64,000 nucleotides of DNA from Candidatus Brocadia pituitae (GTDB lineage Bacteria > Planctomycetota > Brocadiia > Brocadiales > Brocadiaceae). Location of the stretch: the NCBI GenBank assembly GCA_017347445.1, contig AP021856.1, positions 3,914,613 through 3,978,612 on the forward strand, in the 5' to 3' direction. Shown one piece after another: positions 17,543-25,305 of the stretch; position 1 is the stretch's first letter; each line of letters opens with the position of its first letter. The position numbers and the translations under genes were made by a program. Below the pieces are notes generated by a model that saw only the letters and a list, made by a program, of their open reading frames with translations, ran no database searches and was not told the DNA's origin.

Positions 17543-17953
17543 TTGAACCAGGCTCGTTTTTTCATTGATACAGCTTATGTGTTGGCGCTACTTAACCCTC
17601 GCGATGCGTATCACAAAAAAGCCAAAGAATTACTGTCTCAATTGCGCATTGCTCATGAAGTGTGGGTAACAGAGGCAGTATTAATTGAAGTAGGCAATTC
17701 GTTAGCCTGCTCAAATCGTTCTGCCGCAGTCGCCTTTATTAGTAGTTGTTATGTTACTGCCAATGTAAAAGTAGTTTCTGTAGATAAAGCGTTGTTTCGC
17801 CGCGCAATAGAATTTTACCATGTACACGAAGACAAAGAGTGGGGAATAACTGACTGTATTTCATTCATCGTAATGAAAGATCATGATTTGACGGAAGCAT
17901 TTACTTCAGACGAACACTTTCAACAAGGAGGGTTTCGAGCATTGCTACGTTAA
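17543..17953 (+). CDS. PIN-domain (VapC-like) ribonuclease toxin
   Basis: The product is a PIN-fold RNase. Acidic residues are seen in FFIDTAYVLALLN (first Asp), AVLIEVGNSL (Glu), WGITDCISF (Asp) and TSDEHF (Asp). I chose TTG 17543, five bases after the antitoxin stop and preceded by GGGGGAAGGGA, because the protein then begins LNQARFFIDT as PIN toxins do. The frame is open upstream to 17444 but overlaps the antitoxin. The pair appears intact. Confidence 0.85.
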   Translation: MNQARFFIDTAYVLALLNPRDAYHKKAKELLSQLRIAHEVWVTEAVLIEVGNSLACSNRSAAVAFISSCYVTANVKVVSVDKALFRRAIEFYHVHEDKEWGITDCISFIVMKDHDLTEAFTSDEHFQQGGFRALLR

Positions 17954-18000
17954 AGAAGGACAGGAGTAAGGCTTGAAATTTTTACCCTGGAGGCATCAGT

Positions 18001-18165
18001 AATTTTAATATTTCCAGTTAAACACGGATTGATAAAATCACCCATTGAATGGCACTATTCCAGCTTTCTTGGCTACGTAAAGCAGGGCGCTTAAGACAGT
18101 GATTGGACAGCAAACATCTCTCTCAGATTATCAAAAGAATTGAGGCAGATTTGTAAATAATAAAG
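18001..18165 (+). pseudogene. RAYT transposase remnant R3
   Basis: Readable in pieces: NFN, PVKHGLIKSPIEWHYSS, FLGYVKQGA and DSDWT, then a jump to HLSQIIKRIEADL. PVKHG...W.(Y/H)SSF..YV..G.Y..DW is the conserved C-terminal block of the REP-associated Y1 transposase catalytic domain. The middle HTH segment has been lost here. This copy identifies the family for the other four remnants. Confidence 0.8.
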
Positions 18166-18256
18166 ATTTGCCCCTATTCCCCTGTGTGTTCGAGGGAAAA
18201 TCCTTTTGAGTTTTTAGTTTACAGAACAACCTAAAACAGTTAGGGAGGAAATAGTT

Positions 18257-18475
18257 GTGAAAGCAGAAGAGATAGAAAAAGCAGATAAATTAAATCTTAC
18301 GGATATTGGCGGACTTTTCTATGCAAAACGATTGAAAGAAAAACATCATGAATTGTTGCGTAAATTGAAGCAACAATATGGTAAACCCAAGAAGTCTGTT
18401 AAGATTGCAAGAAAGGCATGGAAAGATGAGGGTGAAAACTTTAGTGAGGAATTGTTGAGAATAAGAGAGGAATAA
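18257..18475 (+). CDS. Small charged protein, putative antitoxin of a truncated PIN toxin
   Basis: The 72-residue, Lys/Glu-rich protein starts at GTG 18257 after a good AGGGAGGAAA site. I do not recognise a named family. It ends EELLRIREE and is followed four bases later by the start of a PIN-domain gene, which is truncated. Position, size and charge suggest an antitoxin. The segment HHELLRKLKQQYG is predicted helical. Confidence 0.6.
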   Translation: MKAEEIEKADKLNLTDIGGLFYAKRLKEKHHELLRKLKQQYGKPKKSVKIARKAWKDEGENFSEELLRIREE

Positions 18476-18478
18476 AGA

Positions 18479-18583
18479 TTGAGGTATTTTTATATAGACT
18501 CTTGCTCATTAGTAAAACGATATCATAAAGAAAAAGGTACTGATCAGGTTGACGTTCTTTTTGATACGAAGAGGTTGATTTAA
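18479..18583 (+). pseudogene. Truncated PIN-domain toxin
   Basis: TTG 18479 opens LRYFYIDSCSLVKRYHKEKG and continues TDQVDVLFD before a stop after 34 codons. FYIDSxxLVKRYxxExG is the classical PIN-domain N-terminus with its first catalytic Asp. The remaining 100 or so residues expected are absent. What follows does not resume the PIN fold and runs into a RAYT remnant. Confidence 0.8.
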
Positions 18584-18626
18584 TTACTATAAAAAGATTA
18601 ATAGAAGTTTAGAATACTGTTTTCAT

Positions 18627-18746
18627 ATGGATATCGAAGACAAAAGGCTGCAAAAGCTTGTAAAAGGTTACAGGGAACGAGATATAATAAAGCACATAGT
18701 TAAGGGCTTGTTATATCAGGCTGGTGGACTAAGCGGAACTGAGAAT
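18627..18746 (+). pseudogene. RAYT transposase remnant R3b (linker and start of the HTH)
   Basis: From ATG 18627 the frame reads MDIEDKRLQKLVKGYRERD, then IIKHIVKGLLYQAGGLSGTE, where it is cut and joined to the vapB copy 2 duplication unit (AATTTCTATGAAG). GGLSGTE is the start of the C-terminal HTH segment seen in R1, R2 and R4. The preceding helix-rich linker is therefore the transposase region between the catalytic domain and the HTH. Confidence 0.6.
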
Positions 18747-18833
18747 TTCTATGAAGTCTCAGTAATTCCTTGATAAAGATACATTATTAATACTTAATAC
18801 ATACTAATGCATATTTTGTTAGGAGACAAGTTT

Positions 18834-19031
18834 ATGAGAACAACAATAAACATAGATGACGAGTTGCTTGATAAGGCAACAAAGTTAACCGGTGTCGAGG
18901 AAAAAACGGCATTGGTGAGACTCGGTCTTGAAGCGCTCATTGCAAGGGAAAGCGCCAGGAGACTTGCTAAATTGGGAGGCACTGAAAAGAAATCAGAGAT
19001 AATACCACGCAGAAGGGGAGCAGGTACGTAA
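18834..19031 (+). CDS. vapB: VapB-type antitoxin, copy 2
   Basis: This 65-residue ribbon-helix-helix antitoxin repeats copy 1 (14792) with six substitutions. AGGAGA precedes ATG 18834. The duplicated block runs from AATTTCTATGAAGTC upstream to the RAYT remnant downstream, with a 14-base insertion before the start codon here. Its VapC is destroyed by the same internal deletion as in copy 1. Confidence 0.88.
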   Translation: MRTTINIDDELLDKATKLTGVEEKTALVRLGLEALIARESARRLAKLGGTEKKSEIIPRRRGAGT

Positions 19032-19032
19032 G

Positions 19033-19165
19033 ATGGTTCTTGTTGACACTTCATTCATTTGATTGTCTCGGCTATAATAACTGATATTCCTCTGTGGACA
19101 GCCGACAAGAAACTCAATGAGATCTCTTTAAAACTGGGAATAGGGTACTAATCAAGATTTTATTA
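19033..19165 (+). pseudogene. vapC copy 2, same internal deletion
   Basis: MVLVDTSFI then TGA, followed in another frame by IVSAIITDIPLWTADKKL and NEISLKLGIGY. The deletion junction matches copy 1 base for base. A CAA-to-TAA difference ends the C-terminal frame slightly earlier. The shared junction dates the deletion before the segmental duplication. Confidence 0.88.
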
Positions 19166-19187
19166 AATTTCAATGGAGTTGTTATAG

Positions 19188-19337
19188 CGGGTTGATGGAC
19201 TAAGCGGAACTGAGAGAGGAGAAATGATGGGGGTAATCTATAGTACGGTGGGCGTAGGGAGAAAACGATTACGAGAAAAACTGAAAAGTGACAAGCATCT
19301 TTCTCAGATTATCAAAAGAGTTGAGACAGATTTGTAA
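19188..19337 (+). pseudogene. RAYT transposase remnant R4 (best-preserved C-terminal HTH)
   Basis: An uninterrupted frame reads DGLSGTERGEMMGVIYSTV, then GVGRKRLREKLKSDKHLSQI and IKRVETDL before TAA. This is the helix-turn-helix tail found fused to some Y1 transposases. AAAGATTTGACCCC follows closely after the stop, and a similar string follows R5 and, less exactly, R3. The catalytic domain is absent. Confidence 0.75.
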
Positions 19338-19488
19338 ACAACAAAGATTTGACCCCCCTCATTCCGTTTTTACTTCCTCATCCCGTTGCCCCCCCGTCTT
19401 CCACGCTTCTGGAATTCTGGGAATACCACCTGTCTGCGTGCGGATATGCACAGGCAGGCATGAGTTATTCTAGACATCATAATTATTT

Positions 19489-20882
19489 GGGTCTTCTCCG
19501 TTTTGTGTGGGTAAATTTTTGCAATAGTTCTTTCACAAGGCCATAAAATAAGTGGTTTTCAGGTAAAATAGAACTCCAAAAATTTGTCACGTGTAGGTTA
19601 TACTACTCTGGCAAGAGAAAGGAGCATTTATGAAAACCTGTAAAACCTTAGCAGAATTATATTCTCATTATGGATTTCGAGCCAGGAGTAAATTGACTGG
19701 CGTTTATGGTGATCCCTATGCTAGGGTTATCAAACTGGAACGCCGCCAAAAAAAACAGTTTGCTCAGGTTGTAATACAGCATCAAGAACATACTACGATA
19801 GTAAAAATAAACAAGCACGAGATCTTTCCGGCGGTTCATATAGAATATACATTGAGTTTGAATACCGCCGGGTATTCTGCAAGAGATGTAATGCCGTGAA
19901 AGTAGAGACATTATCATGGCTTGCATCAAATACCCGATACACGAAGCGATATGAGCGCCATATAGGAAGACTTTGCCGTGAATTAACGGTTAAGCGTGTA
20001 GCAGAATTAGAACGGCTCCGTTGGGAACAAGTCAGGCAAATGGAAATTAATTACATGAAAGAACTTATCGATCGCTTTGGTAAGATCGCAAAACCAAGAG
20101 CCATAGGGATAGACGAAATTTCTATCCGTAAAGGTCATACTTACATGACCTGTGTGAGTGATTTGGATAAAGGGCGTCCCATATGGATAGGCGGTGAAGG
20201 TCGTAGAGAAGAAGACCTGGACTTGTTTTATAATACGCTTTCCGATAAGCAGAAGAAAACCATAGCCATTGTCGTTATGGACATGTGGAAGCCATTTAGG
20301 AAATCCACGCTTAAGCATATTCCACATGCTCAAATCATCTACGACAAATTTCACATCATTCGCCATCTTGGTGATGCTATGGACAAAGTCCGCAAACAAG
20401 AGTATCGCCGTGTAACTGAGAAAGAACGAATATTCATCAAAGGGCAGAAGTATACGCTTCTGTCACACAAGGCCAACTTAGATATAAAGGGCAAACGTGC
20501 GTTAAAGATACTTTTCAAGGCCAATAAACGCATCTACAAGGCTTATCTTTTGAAAGAATCATTTGGTAAGCTCTGGGATTATAAAAGCATTAGTAATGCC
20601 GAACGATTCTTTACCAACTGGAAAGCACAGCTCCGGTGGTCAAGACTTAAACCTTTTCACCAATTTGTAAAAATGATTGATCGGCATTGGAATAACATTG
20701 TCAGTTACTGTAATCCAGAAAATAAAGTTTCTCTTGGATTAGTTGAAGGTATCAATAATAAAATCCGTGTTATCCAGCGTAGAGCCTACGGCATTAAAGA
20801 TCGAGCATATCTGAAACTTAAAATTTTAACCTCTTTTTTGCCAGATTTATGAATTTTTACCCACACAAAACGGAGAAGACCC
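19489..20882 (+). mobile_element. ISL3-family insertion sequence with 8-bp target duplication
   Basis: The element is 1394 bp. Its ends are inverted repeats: GGGTCTTCTCCGTTTTGTGT at the left and the complement at the right, extending for about 28-30 bases. AATTATTT stands immediately outside both ends (19481-19488 and 20883-20890), a perfect 8-bp target duplication as expected for ISL3. The clean ends suggest a recent insertion. It landed two bases before the hicA start codon, separating hicA from its former upstream sequence. Confidence 0.95.
19630..20852 (+). CDS. ISL3-family transposase, read across a -1 frameshift at an A8 run
   Basis: The first frame (from ATG 19630) reads VYGDPYARVIKLERRQKK. 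At 19748-19755 there is an A8 run followed by C. Moving one base back continues into TVCSGCNTASRTYYDSK, RDLSGGSYRIYIEFEYRR and VFCKRCNAVKVETLSWLA, the ISL3 zinc-ribbon, and then the DDE domain (GIDEISIRKGHTY, VVMDMWKPFRK, GLVEGINNKIRVIQRRAYG). The product would be about 407 residues, normal for the family. The slip site is A AAA AAA C, suited to -1 frameshifting or transcriptional slippage. A sequencing error or an inactivating indel is the alternative. Without the shift the downstream frame can start only at GTG 19896, losing the zinc ribbon. Confidence 0.85.
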
Positions 20883-20892
20883 AATTATTTTA

Positions 20893-21156
20893 ATGGGTAA
20901 AAGGGAAAATTTATTAAGACGAATTTTATCTGGTCAGTCAGATTATAACATTTCATTCAATGAACTTGTAAGTCTTCTGCTTTCACTCGGATTTAAAATG
21001 AGACAGGCGGGAAGTCATAAAATATTTACAAAAGATGGAATAATTGAGAGGATCAATTTGCAATCAGAAGGGTCAAAGGCAAAAGGATATCAGGTGAGGC
21101 AGATAAGGAAAATATTAACAACTTATAAATTTAATATAGGGAAAAATAATGGGTGA
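20893..21156 (+). CDS. hicA: HicA-type mRNA interferase toxin
   Basis: The 87-residue protein is a HicA toxin (double-stranded-RNA-binding-like fold). NISFNELVSLLLSLGFKMRQ is followed by AGSHKIFTKDG with the catalytic His, and NLQSEGSKAKGYQVRQIRKI. Its ATG lies two bases after the target duplication of the ISL3 element. No Shine-Dalgarno is seen in the remaining space, so expression may now depend on the element. It overlaps hicB by eight bases. Confidence 0.9.
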   Translation: MGKRENLLRRILSGQSDYNISFNELVSLLLSLGFKMRQAGSHKIFTKDGIIERINLQSEGSKAKGYQVRQIRKILTTYKFNIGKNNG

Positions 21157-21364
21157 ATCACAATACGAAATGATTATTTATTGGGATAAAACAGATAATA
21201 TTTATGTTGTTGAAGTACCGGAACTACCAGGGTGCATGGCGCATGGTAAGTCAAAAAAAGAGGCACTTGAAAATGCAGAAAAAGCAGTAGAGTTTTGGTT
21301 AAAAACGGCAAAAGAAGATGGTATTCAAATACCAGTGCCCAAGGGCCGTTTAATGTATGCATAA
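21149..21364 (+). CDS. hicB: HicB-type antitoxin
   Basis: The 71-residue protein shows the partially degraded RNase H fold of HicB: YWDKTDNIYVVEVPELPGCM, AHGKSKKEALENAEKAVEFW. It lacks a separate C-terminal DNA-binding domain, as short HicB proteins do. GGGAAAAATA precedes ATG 21149, which lies inside the end of hicA, so translation is coupled. Confidence 0.92.
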   Translation: MGESQYEMIIYWDKTDNIYVVEVPELPGCMAHGKSKKEALENAEKAVEFWLKTAKEDGIQIPVPKGRLMYA

Positions 21365-21435
21365 TATTATTGATATAACCAGCCACTATATTTAAAAAAA
21401 CAAAATCAACAATTAAGTATGATATCCCTGTGAGG

Positions 21436-21555
21436 TAGAAGAAGTGATGGGTCAGACTATAGTACTGTGATCCTGGGGAGAAAACGATTACTGGAAAACT
21501 GAAAGGCGACAAGCATCTTTCTCAGATTATCAAAAGAGTTGAAGCTGATTTGTAA
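21436..21555 (+). pseudogene. RAYT transposase remnant R5
   Basis: With two or three single-base frame changes it reads VMG, DYSTVILGRKRLLE, LKGDKHLSQIIKRVEADL, then TAA. AAAGATTTGACCCC follows, and GACCCCTTTCGCCTGTTC is repeated twice just after (21569-21604). It closes the run of remnants that separate the TA modules. Confidence 0.72.
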
Positions 21556-21610
21556 ACGATAAAGATTTGACCCCTTTCGCCTGTTCCTGACCCCTTTCGC
21601 CTGTTCCCTG

Positions 21611-21648
21611 GGAATTTCAGAATGAGATTGAAGTGCTAAAGGAGCAAT
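21611..21648 (+). repeat. Short repeat shared with 17038-17074
   Basis: This is the second copy of the EFQ-EIEVLKE coding fragment. It ends with QFIAD and a stop in one frame. Confidence 0.45.
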
Positions 21649-21728
21649 TCATTGCTGACTAAGAGATATCAAATTGACATTGAAACGATATCACAGTTGG
21701 TGTAAGATGCTTAAGAAGGAGGTGTAAT

Positions 21729-21938
21729 ATGTTAAGGACAGTTATTGATATCGAAAATAATATTTTGAAAAAAGACCGGAAGCTTACGGGTATTTCCAAA
21801 AAAGTTGATATAGTAAACTATGCCCTCAAAAAACTTGTGGAGTAGAAAGAGATAGAAAAAATACTTGAACTTAAAGGTAAGGTTAAGTGGGAAGGAAACC
21901 TTGAAAAAATAAGAAAGGGGAGGAGTGGTTTTCGTTGA
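21729..21938 (+). pseudogene. VapB-like antitoxin with an in-frame TAG (copy 3)
   Basis: GAAGGAGG precedes ATG 21729. The frame reads MLRTVIDIENNILKKDRKL and VDIVNYALKKLVE, a VapB ribbon-helix-helix, then TAG at 21843, then continues KEIEKILELKGKVKWEGNL in the same frame to TGA 21936. One base change would restore a 69-residue antitoxin. It overlaps the start of the PIN remnant downstream. Confidence 0.75.
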
Positions 21939-22068
21939 TACATCTGTTTGGATAGATTTCTTCCAAGACAACGGCTCTTTTTATGCAAAAACCCTTGAAG
22001 GGCTTATAAAGGACAACAACGGAGCGGTTATCAGCGGGATTGTCTTGACGGCGCTTTCGTACTATTAA
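21925..22068 (+). pseudogene. Truncated VapC-like PIN toxin (copy 3)
   Basis: GTG 21925 opens VVFVDTSVWIDFFQDNGSFY and continues LEGLIKDNNGAVISGIVLT before a TAA after 47 codons. VDTSVWIDFF is the standard VapC start and GAVISGIVLT holds the region of the second acidic residue, shortened. The C-terminal half is missing. It is degraded independently of copies 1 and 2. Confidence 0.8.
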
Positions 22069-22214
22069 AATCAGGAATTAAAGGAATTTTCTAAAGTAAA
22101 CGAATACACGTCATTTTGAAATTATTTGTCATTTTAAAGTGTTTGACCCTAACGATACCCATGTGGTACGACCAGGCATTGATGAGGACGGAATGAGAGG
22201 TCTAAGAAATCGCA

Positions 22215-22811
22215 ATGAATGATATATTGAAAGAGGAATATAACTCTACCAAAGACAAGACAACTTTGGTCGGCTGGGCATTCGAGAATGAATCCGAGTG
22301 CAAGAAGTACTTAGCCAATCGTGTGAAGGCAAAGATTCGGGAATCGGACACCTCAGAACTGCTTCAGGAATATCTTGTCGAGATGGCCGATACGGGATTT
22401 GATACATCAGTCTTGCAGTCTCGAGTTCAGAGCCCACCCAGGGCCAAGGATTGGGAGGTCGGAGAAGCATTTGCCGCAGTAATGTTGGAGGACCAATTTG
22501 AGGCTTCCTTCCCGTGGCCGACCTCTTGGGACAAGCGAACACCAAAGGCCAGTCTGCCAGGACCGGACATGCCCGGCTTTCATCGAAAGGACAATCCTCG
22601 GTTTTTGTTCGGTGAAGTGAAGGCATCCTCAGAGGCAAAGTCCCCACCTCAGGTCGCCAACAGTGGTGGCGACTCCTTATTCAGCCAGATGAAGCGTCTT
22701 TTGTCTTCCGATATGCACCGGCAGCAGTTAATAGAATGGCTGCTTGTCCGTGCACGGGATCCCTCTGTGTCAATAATAGTTGGACACTTTACCCCATATA
22801 GTTTAGTGTAG
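22215..22811 (+). CDS. PD-(D/E)XK nuclease-like protein, 3' end truncated by an IS3-family element
   Basis: I do not recognise a named family. Of 198 residues the native part ends at about residue 188; the last codons lie in the IS end. A nuclease-like pattern is visible: LPGPDMPGF with the Asp, then FLFGEVKASSEAK with the E-x-K, then a helix SLFSQMKRLLSSDMHRQQL. That order fits restriction-endonuclease-like folds. The GC content is clearly higher than in the flanking TA region, a sign of different origin. Phage-defence nucleases often look like this, but that function is inference. Confidence 0.55.
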   Translation: MNDILKEEYNSTKDKTTLVGWAFENESECKKYLANRVKAKIRESDTSELLQEYLVEMADTGFDTSVLQSRVQSPPRAKDWEVGEAFAAVMLEDQFEASFPWPTSWDKRTPKASLPGPDMPGFHRKDNPRFLFGEVKASSEAKSPPQVANSGGDSLFSQMKRLLSSDMHRQQLIEWLLVRARDPSVSIIVGHFTPYSLV

Positions 22812-22830
22812 GGCGTAAAGAAGAAAAACC

Positions 22831-23322
22831 ATGAAAAATAGTAGTGCAATAAGTCTGAAAACAAATAACACGCCAGGGGAAACGGAAGGAGCCCGTAGGG
22901 CGACTGGAGTTTCCCCTGGCGGCGCAACTCAAAGCGGCCATTTTCCTGACCCTGAGGTAACCGAGAAGGTTGTTCGGAGGAAATTCACCGCGAAATACAA
23001 ACTCCGCATCCTTCAGGAGGCAGAATCGTGTGCCACACAGGGTCAAACAGGGGCGCTGTTACGCCGTGAAGGACTCTACTCGTCCAATCTCACTACGTGG
23101 CGTCGTCAACGCAAACAAGGCGCACTGGAAGCGCTTTCCCCAAAACATCGTGGCCCAAAGATGAAAAAGAGTGATCCTTCCGTTTGTCGTATTGCTGAAC
23201 TGGAAAAAGAAAACCATCGGCTTAAAAAGGAACTCAAACAGGCGGCAACCATTATTGACGTCCAAAAAAAACTCTCGGAAATACTTCAGATACCACTCGA
23301 TCCAACAGGAGAGAAGATATGA
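22831..23322 (+). CDS. IS3-family transposase OrfA
   Basis: OrfA is the DNA-binding part of the IS3 transposase. The helix-turn-helix is FTAKYKLRILQEAESC through LTTWRRQR, followed by a leucine-zipper-like helix (RIAELEKENHRLKKELKQA). The 50-residue N-terminal extension is Gly/Thr-rich and is coded by the 13-bp inverted repeat. Its stop overlaps the orfB start as ATGA. Confidence 0.9.
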   Translation: MKNSSAISLKTNNTPGETEGARRATGVSPGGATQSGHFPDPEVTEKVVRRKFTAKYKLRILQEAESCATQGQTGALLRREGLYSSNLTTWRRQRKQGALEALSPKHRGPKMKKSDPSVCRIAELEKENHRLKKELKQAATIIDVQKKLSEILQIPLDPTGEKI

Positions 23323-24319
23323 TGCTTGCCGCTGAATCTCTTGCTCGAAATGTGCGTATCAAAAAGGCCTGCCAGGCGCTGGGTATACCAAGAGCAAGTT
23401 ATTATTACTACCAAAAGTACAAAAAAGACCTTTTTTGCAAAAGGGTATCTTCGACGCCTCCCCTGGCATTATCTGAGCAGGAACAGCACGTGGTGCTTGA
23501 TATCTTACATAGTGAACGCTTTATTGATAAGGCCCCGCATGAGATTTACGCGACCTTGCTTGACGAAGGAACCTACCTGTGTTCCACAAGAACCATGTAC
23601 CGTATCCTGAAAAACAGGGTGAAGTGCGTGAAAGGAGAAACCAGTTGCTCAGACCCCATTACCAGAAACCGGAGATTCTGGCAACGGCCTCTAATCAGGT
23701 ATGGTCATGGGATATTACAAAACTCAAGGGGCCTGCAAAGTGGACATATTTCTATCTCTATGTCATTCTCGACATCTTCAGCCGTTATGTCGTCGGATGG
23801 ATGGTTGCACACCGTGAACAGGCCGTATTGGCACAACGGCTTATCGCTGATAGCTGCCAAAAACAGGCTATCAAGCCTGAACAACTGGTAATCCACGCCG
23901 ATCGCGGTTCAAGTATGACGTCGAAATCCGTGGCGTTTCTTCTTTCTGATCTGGGAATAACAAAAAGCCATTCTCGTCCTTACGTCAGTAACGACAATCC
24001 CTATTCTGAGGCACAATTTAAAACCCTCAAGTACAGACCGGATTTCCCCGGCAATTTCGGCTCAATTGAGGACGCCAGGGTATTCTGCAAAAGCTTTTTT
24101 ACCTGGTACAACAGAGAACATCATCATTCCGGCATCGGCCTCCTGAAACCGGAAGACGTCCACTATGGGCGTACGTATCAAATTATGAAAGAACGTTGTC
24201 TTGTCTTAAAAACCGCCTCTGAAAATCATCCTGAACGATTCAAAGGTATACCGCCTAAACCACCAAGTGCGCCTGTGGCTGCTTGGATTAATAAACCAAA
24301 AACCGAAAATACTCTATGA
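23319..24319 (+). pseudogene. IS3-family transposase OrfB with a frameshift
   Basis: OrfB is the DDE integrase part. The first frame reads RIKKACQALGIPRASYYYY and TRTMYRIL. Near 23610 one base is missing from CTGAAAAACAGG and the correct reading continues one frame back: GEVRERRNQLLRPHYQKPE, NQVWSWDITKLKG (first Asp), VIHADRGSSMTS (second Asp) and the downstream Glu region (NDNPYSEAQFKTLKYRPD). The site reads G AAA AAC and is not a perfect slippery heptamer, so I favour mutation or sequencing error over programmed shifting. Confidence 0.85.
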
Positions 24320-24350
24320 TTAGAGTCTAAATTATTTTTAAAAGTGTCTA

Positions 24351-25143
24351 ATTTCCATTGACATATTCCGCCCTCGCCACCGATCATCCTACGCCAAACT
24401 TCTACTTCATTGCCTTCGTTCCATAAAATTATTTGCCTATGAAATGTAACCTCATTACCACTTGCTAACGATAGCAACCGCACAATTTGATAAATGGTTA
24501 TTGAGTTAGCTCCGCATAAGTTGTACTTTCACAATTTGTGCATGCTGCCAGCAAGCGGTCGAAAAGTTGATCTTCCCAGAAGCGTCTGTTGAAGCGGAGC
24601 TAACTCAATAACCATTATTTGATATGCCTTTTCTCTATATTGTTCTGGTGTTGCACCAGGATGTGAAAGATGCAAAGTTAAGCCTTCAATAGGTATTTGC
24701 CAGTTTTTTGCTATTGACTTTGTTTGCTCAGGGCTATTGGGATTAATAACTTCTATATTCCATCTATCATCAGTTAATGAAAAAGCCCATTCAAAATAGG
24801 ATACTAAAGGGTAATAAGCCTCTTCTATTGGTTTGTCTAATTTATTGCCAATAAAAATATCGGCATTCAAAGGCTTAAACTTCCAATCTTGTTCGTGTTG
24901 GGGTATTGAGATATGATTCGAGGATAAGAGCAAATGTTCGCATTCTATAGGTCTTTTATCATTATTTAAAAATCCTTTAAGTTTCCAATTTTTATCGTAT
25001 TTTTTAAATTCGGGATTGATTTTAGCTATAATTACTGTTTCTGCAGGATATTGAATTAAACTGAATGGCACATTAAATGAGAATTCATCTGAACAAAACT
25101 CCCCTACTCCCGCTAAACTTATTATATACGGGATATCAGACAA
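24351..25143 (-). pseudogene. Hypothetical protein gene disrupted by a MITE and cut by the IS3-family element
   Basis: The 5' part (25143 to 24617) encodes MSDIPYIISLAGVGEFCSDE through YREKAYQI. A 124-bp element interrupts it. If the element and one copy of its 8-bp duplication are removed, the frame continues exactly: QIVRLLSLASGNEVTFHRQ, IILWNEGNEVEVWRRMIGG, EGGICQWK, up to the IS3 end at 24350. No family is recognised. With the element in place the protein is misread into LQQTLLGRSTFRPLAGSMHK and ends at 24529. The 3' end is lost. Confidence 0.8.
24493..24616. mobile_element. 124-bp MITE with 23-bp perfect inverted repeats and 8-bp target duplication
   Basis: Arms of 23 bp, starting AATGGTTATTGAGTTAGC at the left (24493-24515) and its exact complement at the right (24594-24616), enclose 78 bp. 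ATTTGATA stands directly outside on both sides (24485-24492 and 24617-24624). No transposase is encoded. The arms do not match the ends of the ISL3, IS3 or IS630 elements in this window, so the mobilising element is elsewhere. Confidence 0.9.
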
Positions 25144-25194
25144 AACTATCTCCTCTGTTAATGGTTATTTTGTAAAAACTTTGTATTTCAAAAA

Positions 25195-25305
25195 TCACAG
25201 ACCGAAAGTTAATCTCAGTTTTTTGTCCAATTCATGAAGAATCGCCTTACTAACCCTTCCTATTTCACCGGCTATGATTCTTTTTTCGATAGTTCCTTTA
25301 GTCAT
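25195..25305 (-). pseudogene. MazF-family toxin shortened to 36 codons by an in-frame internal deletion
   Basis: ATG 25305 overlaps the antitoxin stop as ATGA. The frame reads MTKG, the usual start of one MazF/PemK subgroup, and passes straight into TIEKRIIAGEIGRVSKAILH and ELDKKLRLTFGL, which aligns with the C-terminus of the intact MazF at 15736 (ITIDKSFL...LLKRIEAGLRLVMDL). Roughly 75-80 central codons are missing but reading frame, start and stop are kept. Confidence 0.8.

Larger units (their letters stand above)
22781..24350 (+). mobile_element. IS3-family insertion sequence
   Basis: Imperfect terminal inverted repeats TGGACACTTTA (left) and the complement of TAAAAGTGTCTA (right) bound a 1570-bp element with orfA and orfB. 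No target duplication is visible. The genes on both sides (a plus-strand nuclease-like gene and a minus-strand gene) both run into the element, which is hard to explain by a simple insertion and suggests an accompanying deletion. Inside orfA, CGCCAGGGGAAAC at 22871 and its exact complement at 22909-22921 form a 13-bp stem. Confidence 0.85.

Noticed and set aside
23601-23620. Programmed frameshift in IS3 orfB
   Set aside because: The site is G AAA AAC, not a full slippery heptamer, and orfB must be whole to work; a missing base is more likely.
24226-24483. 85-codon minus-strand frame as a separate gene
   Set aside because: Its first 45 residues are the continuation of the MITE-disrupted gene and the rest is antisense of IS3 orfB.
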